Assembly (NCBI GenBank): GCA_019186985.1 | Contig: JABARQ010000017.1 | Span: forward strand, 124,001-188,000 | Origin: Prosthecobacter sp. | Lineage (GTDB): Bacteria; Verrucomicrobiota; Verrucomicrobiia; Verrucomicrobiales; Verrucomicrobiaceae | Direction: 5' to 3' | Length of the DNA: 64,000 nt | In this document: piece after piece, positions 1 through 9,061 of the stretch | Numbering within the stretch: the stretch's first letter is position 1 | Layout of the letters: each line of letters opens with the position of its first letter | Translations under genes and position numbers: made by a program | Notes under the pieces: model-generated | The model's input: only the letters and a program-made list of their open reading frames with translations | The model's database searches: none | What the model was told of the DNA's origin: nothing

Positions 1-363
1 CCGGTAATCTGTACGGGTGTTTTGCCTGAATCCATGAGGGTTCATGCAGGGGAAAATCAGAAACCTTCCCTGACTCAGCCTCTTTTGATTCTCCTCGGCC
101 CAGGCCAGCAGCCCCCACGCGGCGGCCACTTCATCTCCATGTATACCAGAAGACAGGTAGACGGGGGAAGCTGTGCCTGGGCTCTCCAGAAAAAGGATTT
201 TTTCACCCCCAAGCCGGGTCAGCACCTTCGAACGAAGTCCCGCCGCCCGCGCGAGCCTCTCCCAGCTACTCAAGAGAAACCCTGGATCATGAGTTTGGTG
301 GAGTTGCAGGTTGGTCACATGGAATGGATGGCGGTCTTGCGACCTGGGTGCAAGTCCTGGCAT
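1..363 (-). CDS. M14-type zinc carboxypeptidase / aspartoacylase-like protein, 5' part only (runs off left edge)
   Basis: Read on the minus strand, an open frame starts at ATG 363-361, directly after an in-frame TGA at 375-373, and stays open to base 1. The visible 121 residues include YLSSGIHGDEVAAAW, whose H-G-D-E is the HxxE zinc-binding pair of the succinylglutamate desuccinylase/aspartoacylase and M14 carboxypeptidase families. It is followed by FLIFPCMNPHGF, where NPHG matches the usual NPxG after the second strand. These families remove terminal residues or acyl groups from small peptides or amino acids. The C-terminal part with the third zinc ligand and catalytic Glu lies outside the window, so the subfamily cannot be settled. 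GTG at 318-316 is an alternative start. No strong Shine-Dalgarno is seen. Confidence 0.75.
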   Translation of the reverse strand, partial: MPGLAPRSQDRHPFHVTNLQLHQTHDPGFLLSSWERLARAAGLRSKVLTRLGGEKILFLESPGTASPVYLSSGIHGDEVAAAWGLLAWAEENQKRLSQGRFLIFPCMNPHGFRQNTRTDYR

Positions 364-1134
364 TGTGGGCTGTCATGAAGATCTCTGAATTGGAGAAACA
401 GCTGGATAAACATTCAAATTCTGAATTTCCACAACCTCATGAGGAAGAACTGCTGTTGTACAAATGGGCGCTCATTGGCAGAAACAGTCTGTCAAAAGCC
501 TGTTTCCACACTTTCGCGGACCTTCCTGAATTTGTTTAAATTGTTTATTAACAATATTTTACATAGAAGTGAGCGCTCCTCTGCTTGAACACTGAGGAGT
601 GAGTGATCGGAGCCAGAGTCTGCCGATATCGCTTTGAAAGCCCAAGACTCATTGTGGCAGCGTCATTCAATTCTGCGTGGAAAGTCATGTCTAGATTGTG
701 ATTAACACTTTGTTAGTTATAATTGAGAAGATAGCTTAAAAAATTTCAAGCAATATTTTCAAATAGCCAAGTTTTTGTAAGCTAAAAGTGTATAATAATT
801 GAAATTGATCAAATTATTAAATGATTTCGTTTTTATTTCTAAGTATTATTATTGGGTTCTGTTCCATGCAGACGCTTGGGTTCATTTGAGAATTGTTCGA
901 TGCCTTATCTCTTTGTTTTTTCATGAGCAGCACCACGGTCCTCGAAAGTAGGTAATGGGCGCTGCATGCTTCTGAATAGGATGACAGGTGATGATGCGCT
1001 TCGAGACATGCACATCCTCCCGTTAACTGGCATGACCAGCCTGCGAAGTGGTCATGAAAGCCAGGCATGAAAATCAGTGCTGATTGTTTCTTCTGTGGCG
1101 AGTTTTTGGCATCATGACGGGCGTGAATCGCGCC

Positions 1135-1148
1135 ATGTTGGCAAACAT
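1135..1148. promoter_or_regulatory. Short dyad, possible activator-binding site
   Basis: ATGTT (1135-1139) and AACAT (1144-1148) are exact inverted arms with a 4-base spacer. The dyad lies about 70 bases upstream of the -24 element at 1218, within the usual range for enhancer-binding-protein sites. It is short and could be chance. Confidence 0.25.
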
Positions 1149-1217
1149 TGAGATCATAATGGCATTGGTCCTCGACACTAATTCACGGGTTTAGGATGCC
1201 ACGGGCATGTTCAATCG

Positions 1218-1232
1218 TGGCACAGATTGTGC
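1218..1232 (+). promoter_or_regulatory. Sigma-54 (-24/-12) promoter
   Basis: TGGCAC at 1218-1223, a 5-base spacer, then GTGC at 1229-1232. Against the RpoN consensus TGGCAC-N5-TTGC only one base differs, and the invariant GG and GC are correctly spaced. Transcription would begin near 1244 and run into the small membrane protein at 1450 and the export genes after it. The window also encodes a sigma-54-dependent activator at 30385-31848. Confidence 0.55.
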
Positions 1233-1449
1233 GTCATTTGGGGCCTGTTGCATCTGAAAAGCAGGGCACTCCTCAACAATCATGAATCTGACGAAACTTT
1301 TGAATTCCCTGGATTATGCGAGTTTGACAAGGCCTGGACGACGATGCTGTACATGCTACGCTTTGATTGGATAAGCGTGATGCCCTTCTTTAGCACGGTT
1401 GAGGCGTGACGACGGTGTTCAGCTATTCTCCCACATTCATCTCCCTGTT

Positions 1450-1728
1450 ATGCGCCATCTTCTCGAAAACATCATTGCAGTTCACCCGCAGAACACCTCT
1501 TCATTGATCCTCTTCTCCGGGATTGCCCTGTGGCTGGTCGTGTGGCTTGTTCTCATGATTGACATTCTCCAGGCCTCGCGGACGGGTTTGTGGAAGTTTT
1601 TCTGGCTGGTCGTCGCATCTGTCCCCCTCTTCGGAGGCGTCCTGTTTGCGCTTTATATGCTCTTTTCGGCAGATTGGTCAGGTGCATTCTTTTGGAGAAA
1701 AGTTACATCTGCCCGCAGGAAGAAGTAG
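1450..1728 (+). CDS. Small two-helix inner-membrane protein, PLDc_N-like
   Basis: A 92-residue protein starting MRHLLENII. It has two strong hydrophobic helices (about residues 19-39 and 49-70) and a basic tail ending SARRKK. The pattern WLVVWLVLMIDIL, a short polar turn, then W-x-V-x-x-VPLFGGVLFALYMLF resembles the N-terminal membrane hairpin of cardiolipin synthases (PLDc_N), which also occurs as free-standing small proteins. It is the first gene after the sigma-54-like promoter and lies 35 bases before the beta-barrel gene. A longer in-frame start at 1399 would add 17 residues without helping the membrane topology, so 1450 is preferred. Function unknown. Confidence 0.6.
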   Translation: MRHLLENIIAVHPQNTSSLILFSGIALWLVVWLVLMIDILQASRTGLWKFFWLVVASVPLFGGVLFALYMLFSADWSGAFFWRKVTSARRKK

Positions 1729-1762
1729 ACTTCTTTTTTAATCCTTTTATCATTCCCCTCCC

Positions 1763-3544
1763 ATGCGTTCAAACTCGTGCAGTCATCATGAGCCCCACCG
1801 TAGTCGCAATCGCGGCTGCCTGCGGGCTCGCTTGAACTGGCTGTTGGTTCTGTGCTGCCTGCTGATCCTTTGTCCTGGCGGGGCTTATTCCCAGTTGTCT
1901 TCTGGGATTTCAGGTTCGGTTTTGTCCGAAGGGGGGGATTATCGGTATGCTGGACGACAGTATAATTTCATGAAAGGTCCGCCGTCTGCCGGTGGTGTGG
2001 TGGAGGATGTGATTGATGGCGCGCATGATGGGGCGCACATCGTCAATTCTGCCGCAAACTTCATTGATGGGGTGTCGTCGGTCGGGTTCCGGGATCAATT
2101 TGACGACCAGAACGGGCACATTGGTTTGACCGCCGGTTTGAATCCCCGCTGGATCACAGGGATGCGGCATGAGGCCATTGGTTATGGTCGTCCCCGGGGA
2201 ATGAAGTTTGGACCGTTCTTCGTTGACAGTCTGAATGTTGGCTCCGGGGTAATGTATTCAGACTATGACGGGACTCCGTTCCGGTCGACAAAGTTTCGTC
2301 CATCTGACGATCCCTGGTCAGCCATTGTCTGGACCAATTTTCGCTTGTCCGCCTATGTGACGAATAAATTCGCACTCTCAGTGCGTCCTTTCATATACTG
2401 GCTGCCGCTCGAAAACAAGGTTGGCTTTTCGGGGGCTTCAGGGCTTTTCGGGCTGAGGACAGGCTTTTTTCCGAATGCGATGCTCAACTCGGCATATCGG
2501 ACGAACATTGGACCGACTTGGGAATTTTCACTTCAGGAGCGTTTCCACGCTCTGATGGCGCAGCGAACCATCCTGTCCGAGCCCCTGATGTTCAGCGCCT
2601 CCCTGCAGGATCTGTCATCTTATGACACGGCTGGACGCTATGCATTTGGGGGATTTGCGCCGCCGATGATCAACTCCAGGTACCAGGACCGCATCGGGCT
2701 CAATGATCAGCTGTTTGATGAGGACCGGGTACTCTTCCGGAACAGTGCACTGGCTCGATTGAGGGGCAGGGTGGCTGAAAATCTGGAGGCCAACATCTTC
2801 TATGGTCGTTACGACCTGTGGAACAGTGATTTTGATCACCAGAGCGGCTGGAACACGGCGGGTGCGCTGCTTGTGCATGGAACGCCGCTCATCGAGAAAT
2901 ACTTGGGCTATTTTGTGTCATCAAGGGACCAGACCGATTCGCTGCTTCAGTGGGTCTACGCCGGCATGCAGGCAAGGATTGGGCCGAACATGATGGCCTT
3001 CGCCAACGGGGGATACATGTGGAGAGACGGGGGGGACAATGCATTTTCCAGGGACAGCTGGATCGGGCGCGCCGGACTTGAACAGAGGCTGGGGCCCAAT
3101 CTCATACATGGAGTCGCGTTTGGCAGAGCTGTGACGGACCCAGAATTTGGCTCCAGGTACCTCGCAGACTTTGCCCGATATTATCTGGCATTGGATCTCT
3201 CCTCCAGGTTGCAGTTCAGGCTGTTCTATCAGCGCACCGATGCCGAGCGGCTGGATTCACTCACGGCTTCCGACTACAAGTCCGAGGTCTACGGTGCCCT
3301 GCTTTCAATGATTCTTTCCCCCACGGATACGCTCACCGTGCTTAACAGCCATGAAACCTATGATCGCCTCGGCGGTCAGGCGGGCTGGGACATGTGGTCA
3401 CACAGGCTGTCATACATTCATCAGATGCGGGAGGACATGGACATGCAGATGTATTATCAATACCAGCATGGGGACAATAATGCTGCAGGCAGCGAGCCCT
3501 TCTCAGAGCATCTTTTGTACTTCGGCATGATCAAAAGGTTCTGA
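1763..3544 (+). CDS. Outer-membrane beta-barrel protein of the EPS locus
   Basis: 593 residues. A basic N-terminus and a hydrophobic stretch (LLVLCCLLILCPGG) end in a likely cleavage site AYS-Q near residue 44. The rest is rich in alternating hydrophobic/aromatic strands and Gly-Asp/Asn turns (FANGGYMWRDGGDN, LQFRLFYQRTDAE) and ends in LYFGMIKRF, a C-terminal aromatic typical of outer-membrane barrels. Barrels of this size next to Wza/Wzc genes are known in other EPS loci (VpsM-like proteins), where they are thought to help secretion. The position directly before the Wza-like lipoprotein supports an export role. No catalytic motif is visible. Confidence 0.65.
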   Translation: MRSNSCSHHEPHRSRNRGCLRARLNWLLVLCCLLILCPGGAYSQLSSGISGSVLSEGGDYRYAGRQYNFMKGPPSAGGVVEDVIDGAHDGAHIVNSAANFIDGVSSVGFRDQFDDQNGHIGLTAGLNPRWITGMRHEAIGYGRPRGMKFGPFFVDSLNVGSGVMYSDYDGTPFRSTKFRPSDDPWSAIVWTNFRLSAYVTNKFALSVRPFIYWLPLENKVGFSGASGLFGLRTGFFPNAMLNSAYRTNIGPTWEFSLQERFHALMAQRTILSEPLMFSASLQDLSSYDTAGRYAFGGFAPPMINSRYQDRIGLNDQLFDEDRVLFRNSALARLRGRVAENLEANIFYGRYDLWNSDFDHQSGWNTAGALLVHGTPLIEKYLGYFVSSRDQTDSLLQWVYAGMQARIGPNMMAFANGGYMWRDGGDNAFSRDSWIGRAGLEQRLGPNLIHGVAFGRAVTDPEFGSRYLADFARYYLALDLSSRLQFRLFYQRTDAERLDSLTASDYKSEVYGALLSMILSPTDTLTVLNSHETYDRLGGQAGWDMWSHRLSYIHQMREDMDMQMYYQYQHGDNNAAGSEPFSEHLLYFGMIKRF

Positions 3545-3632
3545 CCCATTCACCCCAGTCGGGAGTGGGGCGCTGCTGAGGCCCGGACTTCCGTCCGTGT
3601 GGCTCTTGCCAAGAAGCCCTGGGAGGATACTA

Positions 3633-4337
3633 ATGGGTTCTACTTCAACCACCAGACATCATTCAATGCATCTCAGAGGCCTCCTGCTGATCATCGCCCC
3701 ATTATTTGCCAGCTGTTCCACGAGCCAGGGTCCGGACCTGGACATTGACGCCTTTCAGGCCGCTGCTTCCGGAGGCCAGGGGGCATTGGCATCACCACAG
3801 TCCTACCGCACCAGCGTGGGTGACACCCTTGATGTGTTTGTGCTTGAGGACAGCTCGTTCAACGGAAAGTATGTCATCCGTCCTAGTGGTGACATCATCA
3901 TTCCCAAGCTGGGGAGGATCGGCGTGGTCTCCATGTCGCTGGCCGAGGTTGAGACGGCCATCACCAGGCAGCTCGAGGCGACACAGTTGAAGAAGGCCAC
4001 GGTGATCGCGGACCCTGTTCTGCGCGGGGCTGAGACGGGGGAGACGGTGCTGGCTGGACTTACGGTCTACCTGTCTGGCAACGTCGCCAAATCAGGCCGC
4101 AAGTTTGTGCCATTTGTAGCAGGCAGCCAGGTCACGGCCTTTCAGGCTGTGATGGATGGAGGCGGGTTCACCAACTTTGCAAACAAGAAGAAGTCGTTCA
4201 TTCTTCGCAAGGACCAGTTTGGCGGGACCCAGCGCATCCCGGTTGATTTCGCCAGGATCGAATCCGGCACCCTTCCTGACATCCCCCTGCGTGACGGTGA
4301 CATGCTGGTGGTCCCGCAAAAGATGTTTGGATTCTGA
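3633..4337 (+). CDS. Polysaccharide export lipoprotein, Wza/GumB-like
   Basis: Predicted outer-membrane polysaccharide export protein of 234 residues. The ATG at 3633 is chosen because GGGAGG at 3621-3626 is correctly spaced. An upstream in-frame start at 3597 would spoil the signal peptide. The signal ends in a lipobox LFASC with acylated Cys28. A Poly_export domain follows (YRTSVGDTLDVFVL...YVIRPSGDIIIPKLGRIGV) and then an SLBB-like segment (TVYLSGNVAKSGRK...DGGGFTNFANK). It is shorter than E. coli Wza (about 380 residues) and has one SLBB unit, like many GumB/EpsA types. It sits between the barrel and the Wzc kinase, so the three probably form the trans-envelope channel. Confidence 0.9.
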   Translation: MGSTSTTRHHSMHLRGLLLIIAPLFASCSTSQGPDLDIDAFQAAASGGQGALASPQSYRTSVGDTLDVFVLEDSSFNGKYVIRPSGDIIIPKLGRIGVVSMSLAEVETAITRQLEATQLKKATVIADPVLRGAETGETVLAGLTVYLSGNVAKSGRKFVPFVAGSQVTAFQAVMDGGGFTNFANKKKSFILRKDQFGGTQRIPVDFARIESGTLPDIPLRDGDMLVVPQKMFGF

Positions 4338-4401
4338 GCGGATGGGCCTGACCGAGTTTTCAGGCCCCGAAAAGCGATGAACTGAACACGCCCTGAACCT
4401 T

Positions 4402-6678
4402 ATGGCAAGCTCCAGCAAAACCCTCACCTTTCAGGACACCCTGCAGATTGCCATCCGCTATGTCAAATACTGGAAGACCGCCCTGCTTCTGGTGGCCTTC
4501 GGCATTTCCGCCGCCACGCTTTACCTCGCCTATGGCAAGCCTGGTTACTATTCCCGGTCCCTGGTGTCATTCAGCGACCTGTATTCTCCAATCCGGTCGG
4601 AATCGAGTGAAGTGACGGGAAGCGGGCGCTGGGCCCAGCTCAGGTTGGTCCTGCAGTCATCCTTGAACTCAAGGTGGCTTGTCGAGCAGACGGCAAGCAG
4701 GCTGGGGCTTGTTTCGGAGCCTGGACAGTATGAATACATTCGTGAGAAATATGTCTCGAAGGTCAGTGTCTCGCCCCTTCCCGGAAACCTGATGCAGATA
4801 GAAATCTACGGCTATCAGCCCTGGATTGTCCGTGAATGGCCGGAGGCGATGCTGGCCGCCTATCAGGAATACACCGTCAGCCAGCGTTCCAAGCACCGCG
4901 ATGCCGCCCTTGAATCCTACGGCAAGGAGATGGAGCAGCTGAAAAACAAGATTTACTCCGACCGTGACAACGTCGCCAAGTTTGAGGAGGATAACAAGAT
5001 CATCGAGCAGTACATCAGCAACAATTCCCTGGAGCAGGTGCCCAGTGAGCTGCTGTCACTCAAAAGCAGGATGGAGTCGATGGACCTGGTGCTGCGCATG
5101 ATTGATGACAAGGAAATGTCCCCGGTGGAGAAGCTGTCCGTGATCAAGAAGTTCCGCGGGAAGCCCGTGCCGGTCGGCACCATCATGAGGCGTTCATTGC
5201 CGAACAACATTGTGCAGGCCATCAACCCAGGCCAGCCCGACCTCTCTGTCAGCCTGACATCCGATGCGCCCGGCACAAGCGGGCCGACGGCCGCAGCAAC
5301 GCCGGGCCAGCCGCCCGGAGCCCAGATCGTGGTAGTACCATCCATGGTGGAGGAGCTGGAGCCCTGGGAAAAGACGGAGCGTGAGCTGCGCGTGGTCCGC
5401 CAGGAGCATGAACACCTTTCCAAGACGCTGCTGCCCGGTCATGAGCAGATGAGGATTCTTGCTGACAAGATCAATCAGCTTGAGCTGGCGCTGCAGGCCG
5501 AGCTGGCGACGGCGCTGGCATCCTTCAGCCTCGAAAGGGAGCATTTGAACGAACGTTTCGCCGAGCTTCAGGCGAAGATGCCAGATTACCGCAAGGTTCT
5601 GAATGACTTTGACAGGTTCAAGCAGGACTACAGCCTGATGACCAGCGGACGCGTCATGTGGGAGAGCGCCTATGCCCGGCTGAAGCAGAAGGTCAGCGAG
5701 ATGGAGTACACCGGCACGGAACTGATATCGAACCTTGATTTTCAGGGGTTCACGATGATGCGGGACCAGGAGCCGGTCAGCCCCAACAAAAAAACCCTGT
5801 TCATCTATGGGTTCATCATGGGAATCGGACTTGCAGGGGGGGCTTGTTTTGGCCTGGAGAGATTTCGCTCGACCACATCCATGGTGTCCGACACGGAGGC
5901 GATCACGGGGCTTCATGCCCTGGGCGTGCTTCCCTTGTCAAAGTCCACGGACGACTTTCGCAGGGTGTTCGCAGCCGAGCCCACCAACGCCAGCACGGGC
6001 TATGACATGCGTGAATCCTTCCGCATTGTGCGATGCAGCCTGCCGTTGCATGTGGGCAAGGAGAACAAGTGCCAGGTCATCCTGGTGACAAGTGCCCGGC
6101 CGGGCGAAGGCAAGACGGTTGCCAGCAGCATCTTGTCCCGGTCTTTCGCCGAAGCCGGACAGAAAACCCTGCTGATTGACGCCGACCTGAGAAGAGGGCG
6201 CATTGAGCAGCTGCTTGGTTCAACCATGGGCAAGGGGCTGCGGTCCTATCTTGAAGAGGAGGTGGACTCCTTCGACAAGGTCATCACCCACGCGCCTGGC
6301 GAAAAGCTGGATGTGGTGGTGCGTGGCGGTTACAGTTCCGCCTCAGTCGAGGCGCTGGGACATCCCAGGTTTGCCAGGCTCATCCAGGAGCTGCGGGGCA
6401 AATATGACCGCATCATCATCGACACGCCTCCGATTCTCGGTCTCGCGGATTCATTGATGATTGCACCCAGTGTCGACGGGGTGCTGCTGGTCATTCGTGC
6501 GGACAAGACTACGCAAAGGGACATTCTGACCGGCATTGAACAGATTTCCTCCACCGGGGCCAGCATGTATGGCTTCCTTCTCAACGGTGTCGACCTGAGC
6601 CGGGTGGAAAACTACTACTATTATTCGTCCTACTATCCCAAGTATTACGATCCAGGCTACGACTATGCGGATGCCTAG
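4402..6678 (+). CDS. Wzc-like chain-length regulator fused to BY-type tyrosine autokinase
   Basis: 758 residues. The N-terminal Wzz domain has TM1 near residues 26-44, a long periplasmic coiled-coil region (about 160-430) with a Pro/Thr/Ala-rich insert near 280-308, and TM2 near 465-485. The cytoplasmic BY-kinase domain carries Walker A (SARPGEGKT, 564-572), Walker A' (LLIDADLRR, 590-598) and Walker B (IIIDTPP, 671-677). The extreme C-terminus is a Tyr cluster (about 11 Tyr between 738 and 754), the autophosphorylation tail of this family. Such proteins control polymerisation and export with Wza. No low-molecular-weight tyrosine phosphatase (Wzb) is seen in the window. Confidence 0.93.
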   Translation: MASSSKTLTFQDTLQIAIRYVKYWKTALLLVAFGISAATLYLAYGKPGYYSRSLVSFSDLYSPIRSESSEVTGSGRWAQLRLVLQSSLNSRWLVEQTASRLGLVSEPGQYEYIREKYVSKVSVSPLPGNLMQIEIYGYQPWIVREWPEAMLAAYQEYTVSQRSKHRDAALESYGKEMEQLKNKIYSDRDNVAKFEEDNKIIEQYISNNSLEQVPSELLSLKSRMESMDLVLRMIDDKEMSPVEKLSVIKKFRGKPVPVGTIMRRSLPNNIVQAINPGQPDLSVSLTSDAPGTSGPTAAATPGQPPGAQIVVVPSMVEELEPWEKTERELRVVRQEHEHLSKTLLPGHEQMRILADKINQLELALQAELATALASFSLEREHLNERFAELQAKMPDYRKVLNDFDRFKQDYSLMTSGRVMWESAYARLKQKVSEMEYTGTELISNLDFQGFTMMRDQEPVSPNKKTLFIYGFIMGIGLAGGACFGLERFRSTTSMVSDTEAITGLHALGVLPLSKSTDDFRRVFAAEPTNASTGYDMRESFRIVRCSLPLHVGKENKCQVILVTSARPGEGKTVASSILSRSFAEAGQKTLLIDADLRRGRIEQLLGSTMGKGLRSYLEEEVDSFDKVITHAPGEKLDVVVRGGYSSASVEALGHPRFARLIQELRGKYDRIIIDTPPILGLADSLMIAPSVDGVLLVIRADKTTQRDILTGIEQISSTGASMYGFLLNGVDLSRVENYYYYSSYYPKYYDPGYDYADA

Positions 6679-6718
6679 CAGAAGCCGCCCTCACCAAACC
6701 CCAGGCCCCATTTGAAGC

Positions 6719-8197
6719 GTGGATCATGTCGCGATCTGTGTTGCGATACTCCTCTGGCTGGTGAGGCCTCAGGACTGGCTGAACGGCTTCGCCGGCGTCG
6801 GCTTCATGAAGTATGCCATGCTGGTCGCGGTCCTGGGGCTTTGGTCAAGGTCGCGTCAGATGAACTGGAAGCTGTTCCAGACACCCGCCGACTATGCCGT
6901 GACCATTTACCTGGTCTGGATCGTTCTGACCACCGGCGAATATGTCGACACTGCCAAGGAGGTTCTTCCTTTTGCCGTATTTTACTTTGCCACCGCACTG
7001 TCGCAGGACACTGCCAGGCGGCTGAGGCAGTTTCTCAATTGCTGGGTGGCTGGATTGTGCGTCGTGACCGCGTTCGCCCTGTCCACGCATTTTGGAGGCG
7101 AGTTTGCGGCAGGGTCCGCCGACCTGACTGAATATTTCGACGGGCGGCTCGCCCTGAACACCTGGATTTTCAACAATCCGAACTCTCTCGGGCACGGGGT
7201 TGTGGCCCTTGTTCCATTGGCCTATGTGTGGTTGTGGTGGCGGAGGTCCTGGATGATGAAGCTGCTGGCTGTCGGAGTCATTTATGTTGCGGGTTACTGT
7301 GTGTTTCTGACCCAGTCCAAGGGTGCCTACCTCTGCGGCGCCGCCGCCTTTGGAGTGGTCCTGGTGTTCAGAAAAAGGCTGATTGTCCAGGTGTTCCTGG
7401 TCATTCTGGCGATGACCGCCGGCGTTGCCGCCCTGAAGCTGCTGCCAAGAATGGACACAATGAGCGCCTCTGAGGATGGCATCGCCGGAAGGCTGGTCAT
7501 CTGGCAGATGGCGCATAATGCGATGGTGAACACGAACACCGGGGAGGGTTGGAAGAAGTTCGAGGCCTGGGTCACCATCCCGAAGCAGGGGGTTGTCAGG
7601 AAGGCGACTCATGGATCCTATGTCAACGTGGGGGCGGACCTGGGCTATCCCGGGCTCTTCCTGTTTCTGGCGGTGCTGTATTGCGGCGTGCGTACGGTTC
7701 TGCAGGCCAGGCCTCCGCCAGATGATGCCGAAGCGGGGCGGCTTCAGCGGGCGTTGCTCTCGTTGATTGCCTCCTACGGCGCCTCAGCCTGGATGATCGA
7801 CCGCGCCTATCACACGGACTTTTTCTTCATTGCGGGGGCGGTCGCGGCGTTTCATCGGTTGATGAGTGTTCCTGTCCGGCAGGAGGGGCGAAGTGAACGC
7901 GGTCCCGACGAGCCGTCGGTGCTGGTTCCAGTGACCGCCCTAGCAGTGGCTGCCCATGGTGGAGCTTCAGCAATGGGGGGGCTCAAGCTTGCGATGATCT
8001 CCTCTGCGGGAGACGGCAGCCCTTCCGTGGGGACTGCACGCGGTTTGGGTGAGCCTGACGATCCCGGGCCTTCTCAGTCCGGGACCTGGCTGTCCTGGAG
8101 AAAAATCGGCGTCATTGACGTCCTGCTCATCTATGGCCTTTTTGAACTCGTGCTTTACACATGGGTGGAGATCATGACCCATTTCATTTCATTCTGA
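6719..8197 (+). CDS. O-antigen polymerase/ligase-like (Wzy/WaaL) membrane protein
   Basis: 492 residues starting at GTG 6719 (VDHVAICVAIL). Roughly ten to twelve hydrophobic helices are visible. The family signature is the large periplasmic loop with GRLVIWQMAHNAM...THGSYVNVGADLGYPGLFLFLAVL, matching the Wzy_C motif of O-antigen ligases and polymerases. NPNSLGHGVVALVPL earlier is also typical. It would link repeat units or transfer glycan at the periplasmic face. Unusually, a soluble low-complexity stretch of about 80 residues (near 385-465, rich in Gly, Ser, Pro) precedes the last helix. It lies between the Wzc gene and a methyltransferase and is probably co-transcribed with both. Confidence 0.8.
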   Translation: MDHVAICVAILLWLVRPQDWLNGFAGVGFMKYAMLVAVLGLWSRSRQMNWKLFQTPADYAVTIYLVWIVLTTGEYVDTAKEVLPFAVFYFATALSQDTARRLRQFLNCWVAGLCVVTAFALSTHFGGEFAAGSADLTEYFDGRLALNTWIFNNPNSLGHGVVALVPLAYVWLWWRRSWMMKLLAVGVIYVAGYCVFLTQSKGAYLCGAAAFGVVLVFRKRLIVQVFLVILAMTAGVAALKLLPRMDTMSASEDGIAGRLVIWQMAHNAMVNTNTGEGWKKFEAWVTIPKQGVVRKATHGSYVNVGADLGYPGLFLFLAVLYCGVRTVLQARPPPDDAEAGRLQRALLSLIASYGASAWMIDRAYHTDFFFIAGAVAAFHRLMSVPVRQEGRSERGPDEPSVLVPVTALAVAAHGGASAMGGLKLAMISSAGDGSPSVGTARGLGEPDDPGPSQSGTWLSWRKIGVIDVLLIYGLFELVLYTWVEIMTHFISF

Positions 8198-8201
8198 CAT
8201 C

Positions 8202-9059
8202 ATGCCCGCCGTCCCAACCTGCATCCGCAATTTTTCCAGCACAGGCCGTACGGAGGCGCAGCTGGCCAATCATTACCTGGTGGAGAAATCCCTGGCGGAT
8301 CAAATCCGTGCCAGCACGCGCGAGGAGCGCATGGCCTTGTTTCCGGTCCTGTACGACGAGCTTTTCAAGCGCGTTCCCGACCACCCCAGGCTCACCCGGC
8401 GCGTGAGCGAGGAGGAGGGGGCGCGCACGGTGGCCGCCAGGATGTCGATCCTGAAGGATTTCCTCAAGCCGGAGACCGTCTTCATGGAGATCGCCCCTGG
8501 AGACTGCCAGCTGGCGGCGAAGGTGGCGCAGAGGGTGAGGAAGGTTTATGCGGCGGACATATCCGACCAGCGTGCTCCTGGCATGGAGGTGCCGGCCAAC
8601 TTTGAAATGGTCGTCTTCGACGGCCTGAATCTTGATGTCGCCCCTGGTTCGGTGGATGTGGCCTTCAGCTATCAGTTTCTGGAGCACCTGCATCCCGATG
8701 ATGTGGCGCCTCATTTTGAGCTTGTGGCGCGGGCCTTGAAGCCGGGGGGGGTCTATGTCCTCGACACGCCGCACTCCTTTTCCGGTCCTCACGACATCTC
8801 GCGTTATTTTTCCAACGTTGCCGAGGGCTTCCACATGCATGAGTGGACTTATCGTGAAATTGACGAGCTGGGGAGGCGTCATGGTTTTGACAGGACGAGC
8901 GTCTTTCGTTTTGGACGCTGCTGGGACACACCTCTGGCATTGATGGCGACCCTGATTGCTGAGTCGGTGCTGGGCGTGCTTCCCGCCGCTGCGCGATGGA
9001 AGCTCAGCCAGCGCCTTTTCCTTGGAGTGACCGCCTGCCTGAGGCGGGCGGCATCCTGA
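8202..9059 (+). CDS. Class I SAM-dependent methyltransferase
   Basis: 285 residues. Motif I is VFMEIAPGDCQLAAKVAQRV, the acidic residue ending the second strand is in VYAADISD, and the post-II region VDVAFSYQFLEHLHPDDVAPHFELVARALKPGGVYVLDTPH is characteristic of the Methyltransf_11/23 group. The start is 4 bases after the polymerase stop. The EPS context suggests methylation of a sugar or lipid-linked intermediate, but the substrate cannot be read from the sequence. Confidence 0.8.
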   Translation: MPAVPTCIRNFSSTGRTEAQLANHYLVEKSLADQIRASTREERMALFPVLYDELFKRVPDHPRLTRRVSEEEGARTVAARMSILKDFLKPETVFMEIAPGDCQLAAKVAQRVRKVYAADISDQRAPGMEVPANFEMVVFDGLNLDVAPGSVDVAFSYQFLEHLHPDDVAPHFELVARALKPGGVYVLDTPHSFSGPHDISRYFSNVAEGFHMHEWTYREIDELGRRHGFDRTSVFRFGRCWDTPLALMATLIAESVLGVLPAAARWKLSQRLFLGVTACLRRAAS

Positions 9060-9061
9060 GG

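Larger units (their letters stand above)
364..1449. other. AT-rich gene-free region ahead of the EPS locus
   Basis: About 1.1 kb without a convincing gene. Open frames here are short, match no family I recognise and lie in sequence that is visibly more AT-rich than the coding DNA around it, especially 535-850. It contains a small AT-rich inverted repeat at 540-555 (ATTGTT, loop TATT, AACAAT), a GAGCGCTC palindrome at 571-578, a dyad at 1135-1148 and a sigma-54-type promoter at 1218-1232. It separates the divergent left-edge gene from the EPS genes and is best read as their control region, possibly with decayed DNA. Confidence 0.6.

Noticed and set aside
22-378. Forward reading frame of 118 codons at the left edge
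   Set aside because: It is antisense to the minus-strand M14-type gene, whose HGDE and NPHG motifs are convincing. The forward translation has no recognisable motif.
817-1068. Minus-strand reading frame of 83 codons
   Set aside because: Composition is that of the surrounding AT-rich non-coding stretch, with no domain, signal or ribosome site.
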